Of a stretch of 64,000 nt of DNA, positions 20,762-28,903 are shown one piece after another. Both the position numbers and the translations under genes were made by a program. Within the stretch, counting starts at the first letter, position 1. Every line of letters begins with the position of its first letter. A model generated the notes under the pieces. The model was not told the DNA's origin, ran no database searches, and saw only the letters and a program-made list of their open reading frames with translations. The stretch comes from a virus. The DNA lies in the IMG/VR virus record IMGVR_UViG_3300031857_000118, positions 1 to 64,000 of that record; one strand, given 5' to 3'.

Positions 20762-20779
20762 CCTTATATCTGCTATAAT
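20751..20779 (+). promoter_or_regulatory. strong sigma70-type promoter of gp32
   Basis: TTGACG 20751-20756 and a perfect TATAAT 20774-20779 are separated by 17 bases, and TGC before the -10 makes an extended -10. It is about 45 bases upstream of the gp32 start and overlaps the end of the preceding gene. Early or middle expression by host-type polymerase is implied. Confidence 0.88.
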
Positions 20780-20832
20780 TAATACGGATAATACATCCAA
20801 TACTCTCAATACAAAAAATACGGAGAATACAA

Positions 20833-21768
20833 ATGTCATTTGCTGATTTGAAGAAGCAATCAAAACTGGGTTCTTTGACCGAGAAACTCATCAAACAAGT
20901 TGAAAAACTCAACGACGGTGGTTCCAAAGATGATGATCGTTTTTGGAAACCTGTAATGGATAAAGGTGGAACTGGTTCTGCTGTAATCCGTTTTCTTCCT
21001 GCTCCCGAAGGTTGTGATCTACCTTGGGCTCAGGTCTGGTCTCACGCATTTCAAGGAACTGGTGGTTGGTTGATTGATAACTGTCTCACAACTTTGGGAC
21101 AAAACTGTCCTGTATGTGAAGCAAACCGAGAACTTTGGAATACTGGTAGTAAAGATAATCAAAATATTGTTCGTGATCGCAAGCGCAAGCTTTCGTATTT
21201 CGCAAACATCTATGTTGTAAAAGATCCTGCGAACCCTGCGAATGAAGGACGAGTGTTCCTTTATAAGTTTGGTAAGAAAATCTTTGATAAGATTATGGCT
21301 TCTATGCAACCAGAGTTTGATGATGAAGAACCAATCAATCCTTTTGATTTCTGGAAGGGTGCTAACTTCAAACTGAAGTTGGTTAAGAAAGATGGTTATT
21401 GGAACTATGATAAATCTGAATTTGCATCACCTTCTGCTCTTCTTGATGACGATGATGAACTGGAAGCAATCTACAAATCACTCAACAACTTGAATGATTT
21501 TGTTGCTCCAAGTGAATTCAAGTCTTATGAAGATTTGAAGAAACGTCTTGATTATACACTTGGCCTCAAGGGAACTCCCAAAATGCAGGATCCTGAGACT
21601 ATTGGTGAGGAACAAGAATGGGAAAATGAAAGAACTGGAAAGTCTTCTGAACTTCCTAGCAATCTCCGTTCAGAACTGAATAGTTTGAGTTCTAGTAAGT
21701 CTTCCAGTAGTGAAGACGATGATGAGGATGATGCTCTCTCATATTTCCAAAAATTAGCAGAAAGTTGA
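20833..21768 (+). CDS. 32: gp32 single-stranded DNA-binding protein
   Basis: The 311-residue product is a T4 gp32-type protein. The N-terminal basic segment (MSFADLKKQSKLGSLTEKL) corresponds to the cooperativity domain. The core has GSAVIRFLPAPEG, the zinc-site region with LGQNCPVCEANRELW, and RKLSYFANIYVVKDPANP. The C-terminus is a serine run and an acidic stretch (SSEDDDEDDAL), as needed for binding partner proteins such as gp59. It coats single strands in replication, repair and recombination. It is a separate unit between its own promoter and terminator. Confidence 0.96.
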   Translation: MSFADLKKQSKLGSLTEKLIKQVEKLNDGGSKDDDRFWKPVMDKGGTGSAVIRFLPAPEGCDLPWAQVWSHAFQGTGGWLIDNCLTTLGQNCPVCEANRELWNTGSKDNQNIVRDRKRKLSYFANIYVVKDPANPANEGRVFLYKFGKKIFDKIMASMQPEFDDEEPINPFDFWKGANFKLKLVKKDGYWNYDKSEFASPSALLDDDDELEAIYKSLNNLNDFVAPSEFKSYEDLKKRLDYTLGLKGTPKMQDPETIGEEQEWENERTGKSSELPSNLRSELNSLSSSKSSSSEDDDEDDALSYFQKLAES

Positions 21769-21775
21769 AATCATT

Positions 21776-21804
21776 AAGGGAGGTTTATAACCTCCCTTTT
21801 TTAT
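21776..21804 (+). terminator. intrinsic terminator between convergent gp32 and baseplate genes
   Basis: AAGGGAGGT pairs with AACCTCCCTT around TTAT and is followed by a T run on the plus strand. The minus-strand gene ends within its T run, so it may also weakly stop the opposing transcript. Confidence 0.85.
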
Positions 21805-22094
21805 ACCCCTGTGATTTTTGGATTATAACCACGTTTAGTTGTTTGATTAATGTATTGAGATGACTCATCATATTTCATAATATTCTTTGTATCACTTATG
21901 AATACTGAAAGAAATTCTGGTTTTAGAATTAAAATAAGTCTTTTCTTTTCATTTTGGTCAACCTCATATTCATAATTTGAAACTGCTTTAAAGTTATCTT
22001 TTGTTGATACTACGTTTCCTGTTGGTGCAGTAATTTTAGTATCTTGTTTTTCTGTAGATACTTTTATTTTTACGCCAGGTAATGGAGTTGCCAT
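21801..22094 (-). CDS. 97-aa hypothetical protein, baseplate operon
   Basis: The product MATPLPGVKIKVSTEKQDTK appears beta-rich, with a lysine/isoleucine/leucine core (KKRLILILKPEFLSVFISDT). It is the last gene of the minus-strand gp4-gp48-gp53 unit, 14 bases after gp53. Its position suggests a small structural or assembly protein of the baseplate. No family is recognised. Confidence 0.65.
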   Translation of the reverse strand: MATPLPGVKIKVSTEKQDTKITAPTGNVVSTKDNFKAVSNYEYEVDQNEKKRLILILKPEFLSVFISDTKNIMKYDESSQYINQTTKRGYNPKITGV

Positions 22095-22108
22095 TTTTTT
22101 ATTTTTAT

Positions 22109-22951
22109 TTAGGATTGAGGTAGGAATTTAAATACTGGAACAACCTTTCCGTCTTGAATTTCTCCGACAATTTCATACAATGATGGGTCCAATACAACAT
22201 CGTTATCAAAGACAACATCACCGACTTGTATAGTTGTAGATATACTGTTTCTTCCAACTACTGCAAAACTTCCACCCCAACTATTAGGCCAATCTGATAA
22301 AGTGTTTGTGATTGAAATTGGTATGTTTGTATCTCGTGCTTTTACTTGTAGGAATGATTTATTAGTTTCAATATCTTTTACAATGGCATCAGTATTTTCA
22401 TTAGATACATAATTTCCAAAAACACGAACAAATTGATTTAAATTAATTGTGATTACATTGTCGGTATCATCACTTGGAAACTCAGATAGATTGTATTCAG
22501 TATCTGTTGTGTTTGTTGTGAGTGATATTGTTTTTTGTGGGTCAACTTGCAAACCACCAGGAACAATCAATCTATCAAAATCATCTCTAACTTCTATTGT
22601 TTCGTAGTGATGGACTTGTGCTATTGTTTCATCATCACCATACTTATCCAAAAGATACTTATAAAGACTATTATCATCTAAAGGCCATTTGTCATTTAGA
22701 TTTGTAATATTATTTGTAATTAATATTACCCAATCAAGAGATGAATCATTATAAACTTTTTGCGCTACTTGATCTGGTCTCTCATTATCTATGATTTGAT
22801 AATACTCAAATGCAGTAGTAGCATTTGCAATATCATCTCTAAGTTTTGCTCTTTTAAATAGATTTTTTGTTACCGTATAATCATCATTAAAACTTTGATT
22901 TGGAAAATTTGAGACGTACTCAAAGTTGGGAAGTTCTCTGAAGTATGACAT
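22109..22951 (-). CDS. 53: gp53 baseplate wedge protein
   Basis: The 280-residue product has the gp53 N-terminal domain: the segments YTVTKNLFKRAKLRDDI, FEYYQIIDNERPDQVAQKVY and DSSLDWVILITNNI are typical of this T4 family. In T4, gp53 joins wedges into the hexagonal baseplate. The C-terminal half is less conserved and beta-rich. It follows gp48 by one base in the same minus-strand run. Confidence 0.88.
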   Translation of the reverse strand: MSYFRELPNFEYVSNFPNQSFNDDYTVTKNLFKRAKLRDDIANATTAFEYYQIIDNERPDQVAQKVYNDSSLDWVILITNNITNLNDKWPLDDNSLYKYLLDKYGDDETIAQVHHYETIEVRDDFDRLIVPGGLQVDPQKTISLTTNTTDTEYNLSEFPSDDTDNVITINLNQFVRVFGNYVSNENTDAIVKDIETNKSFLQVKARDTNIPISITNTLSDWPNSWGGSFAVVGRNSISTTIQVGDVVFDNDVVLDPSLYEIVGEIQDGKVVPVFKFLPQS

Positions 22952-22952
22952 A

Positions 22953-24479
22953 TTAGTATCCTATATCGTTTTCTGTGATTTTATCATAATCACCAGATAG
23001 ACCATCAAATATTGTATCTTGATAATCACTTTCGTATACGGGTTCAATTTCTTGAAATCCTAAAGACATTGTATAAGAAACTGGTTGTCCTTCTTCATAT
23101 GCTGACCATTGACCATCAGGAGCATAATTTACGGATACTCCTTGAAGAGCACATATTTTAAATTTATTTACACCTGCGATTGATTTTCCTCCTACAGTTT
23201 TATATTCCAACTTAAACACATTAGGAGAACCAAGAAATACTGAACCATAACCAGCACCTTTTGTTGCATTAAGTTTTCTTGCAGCACTTCCTTGCTTGAA
23301 GAATCTGATGATTCTTCTTACATCTGCTGCCTCTGGTTCACTTCTTGGACTAAAACGATATGCGAATTGAAATTGACGGAGAGTTGGACCTTTGAATAAG
23401 AGTTCAAGATTTGAATTTGGAACTACTCCAGCTCCTCTTGCTAAAATACTTTCGGGAGAAACTTCAAATCCAGCTTTTTTTAATACTAATGACATTAATG
23501 ATGATTTTACATCTGGGTTGTTAAAATCTAATGCACCCATTTGTGCTAATAATGCTGCTTGATTTATTCCACCTGTTGGTAATGAAGTATTACCTTTAAG
23601 ACTTGTAATTAAATTTGCTACTTCAGTTAAAAGTTGTTGTCCAGCTACTTGCCCCAATTTGGACCCAACAAATCCAGTAGCTGCCATTGTCATATTATTC
23701 ATTCTATCATCCCCCCATTCCACATTGTTGGAATCTGAGATTCCAGAAGGAATTGGAAGAATGACTGTTCCTATTGATTCCTTTAAACCACCTTTCAATG
23801 CACTATTTCTTTGAACTCCTTCAGTGAATATTTTTGAGATTTCAGTTTTATTTTCAAATAAATCTTCAAGAGGTGGTTTATAATTAAACATTGTAATGTG
23901 AAGAGTATCTTGTTGATTTTCAAGAATATCTTTTGGGTACTTTAAAAGACCTTTAAATAATTCTTTTTCATTTTTACTTTGGAAATTTTTGTTATTTCCT
24001 AAATTAAGTCCAGGGTCAAAAAAGTTTCCTTGTCCCGGTGGAGCAGAAAGTGCCGAACCTATTCCGGGAAAAACAGATGCTATTCCCGGATTTGTTCCTG
24101 CCGCAGCATTATTGACAATAAATCTTCCTTGATTTTGTGGTTGTGCTGCAGCATTAATCTTATTACCTTTTGCCGATCCTCCTCTCGTTTGGAAAGCAGC
24201 ATAAGATACTTTATTGATAGTTGACGAATAATCTTTTGCTAATTGTGTGGGTTTATTTTTATCCCCATCCTGAAATAATTTTGGGTCCTTTATAGCATCA
24301 CTGGTCCAACTACCATTTAGAAAAAATACAGAAGGGGAAATTACATTATGTGGTGGTTGCTCTTTGAGTTGATAATCTCCTGTTTTATAGTTGTATTCAA
24401 TTCCAAGTCTAATTGAAGTTGGCGCACCACTTGGTTGTGATGTGTAATAATTGTCGTTTAATATTATCCAGTCAGACAT
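22953..24479 (-). CDS. 48: gp48 baseplate tail-tube cap
   Basis: The 508-residue product resembles cyanophage gp48. A variable glycine/asparagine-rich N-terminus (SAKGNKINAAAQPQNQ) precedes LKYPKDILENQQDTLHITMF, and the C-terminal domain has LLFKGPTLRQFQFAYRFSPR, a tube-related fold, and ALQGVSVNYAPDG. In T4, gp48 with gp54 starts tail tube assembly on the hub. It lies between gp53 and an unidentified small gene. Confidence 0.82.
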   Translation of the reverse strand: MSDWIILNDNYYTSQPSGAPTSIRLGIEYNYKTGDYQLKEQPPHNVISPSVFFLNGSWTSDAIKDPKLFQDGDKNKPTQLAKDYSSTINKVSYAAFQTRGGSAKGNKINAAAQPQNQGRFIVNNAAAGTNPGIASVFPGIGSALSAPPGQGNFFDPGLNLGNNKNFQSKNEKELFKGLLKYPKDILENQQDTLHITMFNYKPPLEDLFENKTEISKIFTEGVQRNSALKGGLKESIGTVILPIPSGISDSNNVEWGDDRMNNMTMAATGFVGSKLGQVAGQQLLTEVANLITSLKGNTSLPTGGINQAALLAQMGALDFNNPDVKSSLMSLVLKKAGFEVSPESILARGAGVVPNSNLELLFKGPTLRQFQFAYRFSPRSEPEAADVRRIIRFFKQGSAARKLNATKGAGYGSVFLGSPNVFKLEYKTVGGKSIAGVNKFKICALQGVSVNYAPDGQWSAYEEGQPVSYTMSLGFQEIEPVYESDYQDTIFDGLSGDYDKITENDIGY

Positions 24480-24977
24480 TTATGGTGCGTCCCAAACTTT
24501 GGTTTTAAATACTGGTTGTCCTCGTCTATCCACAAATTTCTCTGTCGGAAGTAAGGATACTCCTGCCCATTCTCCTTCAGGCACTTTGAAGAAATCACTC
24601 ATTACTCCAGAGAAGAGATATTTATGTAAAGTTTTCTTGGGTGCATTTACAATACCTGATTTATTTAGATAAGAATTTGCAACTGCTTCACGATACTTTG
24701 GTGTTAGGTAGTGAAGATTTGAACCAAAAAAAGAACCTTCTCTTGGATTTACTTCAATGATATAAGATAGTGGATGCATATCCCAATAATCATACCTTTG
24801 AGGATACTTGGCACTGTACATAAAAAACACTAAATCACCTGGAATAATGAAACTTGTATCCAACTGATTGATATCTTTTTTGTTGTATTCTAATAAAGAA
24901 TTCATCAATGAATTGACATACCAACTGGTGCTTTTATATTTTCCTCCAGTTTCTTTTATAATTTCTTCTGCTATCAT
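24480..24977 (-). CDS. 165-aa hypothetical baseplate-operon protein
   Basis: The product (MIAEEIIKETGGKYKSTSWY) has an N-terminal helical region and a middle segment FIIPGDLVFFMYSAKYPQRY with HPLSYIIEVNPREGSFFG, suggestive of a compact beta domain. It directly abuts gp48 and overlaps gp4 by four bases. Homologues occur at this place in other cyanophages as I recall, but the function is unknown. NlpC/P60 was considered because of PGDLVFF, but no catalytic cysteine is evident. Confidence 0.65.
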   Translation of the reverse strand: MIAEEIIKETGGKYKSTSWYVNSLMNSLLEYNKKDINQLDTSFIIPGDLVFFMYSAKYPQRYDYWDMHPLSYIIEVNPREGSFFGSNLHYLTPKYREAVANSYLNKSGIVNAPKKTLHKYLFSGVMSDFFKVPEGEWAGVSLLPTEKFVDRRGQPVFKTKVWDAP

Positions 24978-25438
24978 AATTTGATACCTAATTCTTTTTC
25001 TGTCAGAACACGAAACTCATAATTTCTATCCGCACAATATTCTTTTGCTGCTTCCCATTTTGCTTGATTGACTGCCCAAGTTTTGACTGAGTATGCCCAA
25101 GATTTTGTTTTTCTCTTTGGATTTGTTTCTGGCATTTTTAAATCTTTTTGTGGTTTAATCTCTACAACCAGATGCCTATTATTTCCATTTTTATCTTTAT
25201 ATTTAACGAAGAAGTCTGGGAAATATCTGTGAATTTTATTATCAATTGGAGAACGATAGGGAATCCAAAATTCTTCAGATTTCCAACCATTTACACTTTC
25301 AGTTAGGTCACAATATTGCATAAACTTCAATTCATATGATGACCTATAAACTATGTTTGTTGGGTCACCATTATATTTTTCTGGGTTTTGTGGTCTATAT
25401 TTTCCTTGCCTATACTTACTATCTTCGTTACGAGGCAT
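24974..25438 (-). CDS. 4: gp4 head completion protein (nuclease fold)
   Basis: The 154-residue product matches T4 gp4. RSSYELKFMQYCDLTESVNG is followed by a TnsA-like nuclease core: IHRYFPDFFVKYKDKNGN then HLVVEIKPQK, giving the D...ExK pattern. In T4, gp4 (also called gp50/65) is needed to complete DNA-filled heads before tail joining. It is the first gene of the minus-strand operon, preceded by a late box at 25461-25468. Confidence 0.87.
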   Translation of the reverse strand: MPRNEDSKYRQGKYRPQNPEKYNGDPTNIVYRSSYELKFMQYCDLTESVNGWKSEEFWIPYRSPIDNKIHRYFPDFFVKYKDKNGNNRHLVVEIKPQKDLKMPETNPKRKTKSWAYSVKTWAVNQAKWEAAKEYCADRNYEFRVLTEKELGIKL

Positions 25439-25460
25439 ACATATTATATAATCTTAATCG

Positions 25461-25468
25461 TATTTATA
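25461..25468 (-). promoter_or_regulatory. late promoter box TATAAATA (minus strand)
   Basis: An exact late box read on the minus strand lies 22 bases before the gp4 start. For the plus-strand gene at 25470 a TATATAAT at 25445-25452 is the best candidate. Confidence 0.65.
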
Positions 25469-25469
25469 A

Positions 25470-26174
25470 ATGGCATCAAGAGGACCAGGAGCAGGACAAC
25501 CTGAAGTTGGTTTTTTGTATAAGACAACAGATGAAGCATTAGAAATCTTTGGTAAATTATCCCTTACAAGTCAATTTAAGGTATCATTGCACTTGACTAA
25601 TCGTGGTGCTGGTGATTTATTGATGAACTGGTTGGCAGACGCAGGAATTACAAGTGATGGAGAATTTTCAAAATTTGACTTTTATTGTGCGGAGACTTCA
25701 CTTCCTGGCGCAACCTTTGATGTCACGGAAGAGATTGGGTCACGTCAAGGAGTGATAGAGAGGTTTCCAACTAAAAGAGTTTATCCAGATGTTACAATGA
25801 CATTTTATGTTGATTATGATTATAAACTCATTCGTCTTTTTGAAGAATGGATGAATTATATCAATCCTGTTTATACAGATGCTGGAGAAGTTAAAGCAAA
25901 TTCAAGGGGACAGGGAGACGCAAAAAATCGTCCAGATTTCTTTAGACTTAAATATCCCGACACATATAAGAGAATTATATCAATTGTAAAATTTGAAAGA
26001 GATTTGAATAGAACTAATGATGTGCCAAGAATAACTTATCGTTTGATTGATGCTTTCCCTACAAACATAGCAGCAATGCCAGTGACTTATGAAGGAAGTA
26101 CAATCACTAAAACAATAGTTACCTTTAGTTACTCCCGTTATGTAATTGAAAAACATAAAACGAGGAGTAAATAA
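25470..26174 (+). CDS. tail-tube-fold baseplate protein, possibly gp54-like
   Basis: The 234-residue product has a glycine/proline N-terminus (MASRGPGAGQPEVGFLYKTT). A tube-like beta domain follows, with segments GVIERFPTKRVYPDVTMTFY, RLFEEWMNYINPVY and PRITYRLIDAFPTNIAAMPV, a pattern shared by T4-type tube proteins gp19 and gp54. Its place beside gp48, with which gp54 pairs in T4, favours a tube initiator. The major tail tube protein gp19 is an alternative but is usually in another gene cluster. Confidence 0.65.
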   Translation: MASRGPGAGQPEVGFLYKTTDEALEIFGKLSLTSQFKVSLHLTNRGAGDLLMNWLADAGITSDGEFSKFDFYCAETSLPGATFDVTEEIGSRQGVIERFPTKRVYPDVTMTFYVDYDYKLIRLFEEWMNYINPVYTDAGEVKANSRGQGDAKNRPDFFRLKYPDTYKRIISIVKFERDLNRTNDVPRITYRLIDAFPTNIAAMPVTYEGSTITKTIVTFSYSRYVIEKHKTRSK

Positions 26175-26198
26175 ATAAAAGCACTGAACTATTGAATT

Positions 26199-26927
26199 AT
26201 GCCATTACCTAAGATTTCTACACCAACGTATGAATTGGTTTTGCCATCAACTGGGAAAACAATTAAATACAGACCATTTCTAGTCAAAGAAGAAAAGATA
26301 TTAATTCTTGCTCTTGAAAGTCAAGATACAAAAGAAATTACAAATGCAATCAAGCAAGTATTAAAAGATTGTATTTTAACAAAAGCAATTAAAGTAGAAG
26401 AACTTCCAACTTTTGATATTGAATATTTGTTCTTAAACCTTCGTTCAAAATCTGTTGGTGAGTCTATTGAATTAATTATTACTTGTGGTGATGATATGGA
26501 AACTCAAGTTCCAGTCACAATTTATATTGATGAGATTCAAGTTCAAAAAGAAGAAAATCATAGCACGGATATTAAACTTGATAGTTCTTTAGTTTTAAGA
26601 ATGAAGTATCCATCTTTAGACCAGTTTATTAAAAATAATTTTGATTTTAACACAGAGCAAAGTACATCAAATATTGAAAAATCTTTAGATATTATTGCTT
26701 CTTGTATTGATATGATCTTTAATGAAGAAGAAAGTTGGGCAGCATCTGATTGTACTAAAAAAGAATTAGTTTCTTGGATTGAAACACTTGATTCAAATCA
26801 ATTCAAACAGGTTGAAAACTTTTTTAATACAATGCCAAAACTTGCACACAAAGTAAAAGTTAAGAATCCAAAGACTGGAGTGGAAAGTGAAGTTACGTTG
26901 GAGGGGTTAACATCTTTTTTCGGTTGA
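26199..26927 (+). CDS. 26: gp26-like baseplate hub protein
   Basis: The 242-residue product begins MPLPKISTPTYELVLPSTGK with TIKYRPFLVKEEKILILA, which is the signature start of the T4 baseplate protein family containing gp26. The remainder is helical with acidic patches. In T4 it is a hub component or hub assembly factor. It is followed within three bases by a small gene that usually accompanies it. Confidence 0.82.
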   Translation: MPLPKISTPTYELVLPSTGKTIKYRPFLVKEEKILILALESQDTKEITNAIKQVLKDCILTKAIKVEELPTFDIEYLFLNLRSKSVGESIELIITCGDDMETQVPVTIYIDEIQVQKEENHSTDIKLDSSLVLRMKYPSLDQFIKNNFDFNTEQSTSNIEKSLDIIASCIDMIFNEEESWAASDCTKKELVSWIETLDSNQFKQVENFFNTMPKLAHKVKVKNPKTGVESEVTLEGLTSFFG

Positions 26928-26929
26928 GT

Positions 26930-27103
26930 ATGGCTTATATGGAATTGGAGTCATACTTTAGAATTAATTTTGCATTACTTCAATTTCATAAATGGCCGAT
27001 TAGGGATGTTGAAAATATGATGCCTTGGGAAAGAGATATTTACTTAGCACTTCTCCAACAACATATTGAAGATGAGAAACTAAAACAACAAAATGCTCAA
27101 TAA
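26930..27103 (+). CDS. 57-aa small hub assembly-like protein
   Basis: ATG 26930 lies two bases after the gp26 stop. The product contains MELESYFRINFALLQFHKWP and MMPWERDIYLALLQQHIEDE, a pattern like the C-terminal parts of tail chaperone proteins found just before tape-measure genes. Cyanophage annotations often name such a gene gp51 (hub assembly catalyst), but I cannot confirm that. Its position before a large tape-measure-like gene fits a chaperone role. Confidence 0.65.
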   Translation: MAYMELESYFRINFALLQFHKWPIRDVENMMPWERDIYLALLQQHIEDEKLKQQNAQ

Positions 27104-27127
27104 ATAATTCTAAAATAAGAAAGCAAG

Positions 27128-28903
27128 ATGGTAATAGGTTCGGTTCTGAACCCAGAAAGAATAGTAGGTAAGCAGAATACAAACCAACAACTCGCCAAAA
27201 ATTTTATTTCTGGTGGTTCTTTTCTTGGAACATCTTCAATTGCTTCTGCTGCAAATAAAATAGTAGGATTTCAAAGAGGGACTGCAAAACCAGTCCCATC
27301 TTCAGTAGATTCAATCGTAAGTACTATTTCTACAAATATTACAAACAATATAACAAGCACTTTAAATAATACTCTTCAAAGTTTCACTACAGATTATAAG
27401 AAAAGAGTATCTGATGTTGATTCTGCGAAACCAACCGGCATTCTAAGTAAGTTTTTAAGTACCTATAAGAGTGTAATACAATTCATTCAGTTTTTTGGCA
27501 ACAAAAAATTTGTGAATAGAATAAGTGACAATTTAAAAAATCTTTCTAAATCATTTACAGAAAGTTTTGAAGTTGCAAAATTGATTCGTCAGGTCATTGT
27601 AAAAATAGTACAACAATTATCAAATCTTCCAAAAGCATCTCCAGGTGGTGGAGGTGGAATTGACATTGATGTTGATGTTCCCATGGGTGGTGTCAGAAAG
27701 AGCGCACCACGAGGACTTGGTAATATGTTCAAGGGAAGAGGCAAAATGCTTGCCCTTGGTGCTGGTGCTCTTGGATTGGGTGCTGTTGGTGCTGGCACAG
27801 TGAATGCTCTTTCTAATGTTGATGAAATTAGAGCAGGAATGCTTCAACCTGGAGATGGTGGAGACATCATATCAACGTTTAGTTCTGCAATAGAAAGATT
27901 TATTACAGCAATTAATACAATGATTGGTATTGGAAAGGGTCCTTCCAAACCTCCTGGTGGTGGTGCAGGAGGTGGTGGGGGAAGTCCTGGAGGTCCTGGT
28001 CCTGGAGGTCCTGGTCCTGGATCTCCAGTGGATTATAGTAATTTGAAAAGTGGTGATATATCTACTATGGCAGGCAAATCAGCAGTTTTATATGATGAAT
28101 ATAGAAATCTTGGATATACTGATGAGGGAGCAAAAAGATTAATTGCTGAAATTGGCAGAGAAGGTGGGATGGACAATAAAAACTTGTTTGGAACTCATAC
28201 TGATCCTTCTGCAAAAATTCCTAATACTGGTATGTTTAGTTGGAATCAAGATAGAAGAACTGCTTTAATCGATCAGGCCAAAAAGGCTGGGGTTTGGGAT
28301 GAGACCAAAGGTCAAATAAAAGAAACTGCTGAGGGATTGAGATTCCAAGCAAGATTTTCTGCAAATGAAATTAAGACGAGAGGTGCTGGAGTTCCTGAAG
28401 CATTAACCACTCAAGGTTATTCTGGTGCTAAAATATCACAATTACTTAGAGATAAGTATATTGTTTATAGAACTGATCGTGGTTATTCTGGGGGTCCTGA
28501 TCCAGAATATGGATCAGTTAAAACTGGAGAATGGTATAAAAAATTGACTCCAGGATTGGAAAAAACATATAAACCAAAACCAGGAATAGGAGGTAGTTAT
28601 GAGGAATTGCCTAAAGAATATGCTGCAGCATATAAGGCTGGAAAATTAAAATTAGAAGAATACAACAACTTAGCAACAGGTGTTTCTCAAGTTGCTCAAA
28701 CAGCAGCACAATCACAAACAAATATTGTACCAATAGATTTGTCTGGTGCAATGCCTCAACAATCTCAAGGTGGTGGAGGAGGTATTTCTGCACCACCATC
28801 AACTCAAAAAAATGGTCCATCAGTTCCATTATTACCTTCTGCAAACACTGATAATTTTTTAGTTTTATATTCAAGAATGGTTTATAATATAGTAGACGGA
28901 TAA
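27128..28903 (+). CDS. tail protein with phage tail lysozyme domain
   Basis: The 591-residue product starts with a long helical region (to about residue 170) and has a small hydrophobic segment around residue 210 (MLALGAGALGLGAVGAG). A glycine/proline linker follows near residues 275-300. From about residue 315 comes a tail-lysozyme-like domain: VLYDEYRNLGYTDEGAKRLI, EIGREGGMDNKN and GMFSWNQDRRTALIDQ. This looks like a tape-measure or hub protein that carries a peptidoglycan-cutting domain for DNA entry. It overlaps the next hydrolase-bearing gene by one base. Assignment to a particular T4 gene, perhaps gp29, is uncertain. Confidence 0.75.
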   Translation: MVIGSVLNPERIVGKQNTNQQLAKNFISGGSFLGTSSIASAANKIVGFQRGTAKPVPSSVDSIVSTISTNITNNITSTLNNTLQSFTTDYKKRVSDVDSAKPTGILSKFLSTYKSVIQFIQFFGNKKFVNRISDNLKNLSKSFTESFEVAKLIRQVIVKIVQQLSNLPKASPGGGGGIDIDVDVPMGGVRKSAPRGLGNMFKGRGKMLALGAGALGLGAVGAGTVNALSNVDEIRAGMLQPGDGGDIISTFSSAIERFITAINTMIGIGKGPSKPPGGGAGGGGGSPGGPGPGGPGPGSPVDYSNLKSGDISTMAGKSAVLYDEYRNLGYTDEGAKRLIAEIGREGGMDNKNLFGTHTDPSAKIPNTGMFSWNQDRRTALIDQAKKAGVWDETKGQIKETAEGLRFQARFSANEIKTRGAGVPEALTTQGYSGAKISQLLRDKYIVYRTDRGYSGGPDPEYGSVKTGEWYKKLTPGLEKTYKPKPGIGGSYEELPKEYAAAYKAGKLKLEEYNNLATGVSQVAQTAAQSQTNIVPIDLSGAMPQQSQGGGGGISAPPSTQKNGPSVPLLPSANTDNFLVLYSRMVYNIVDG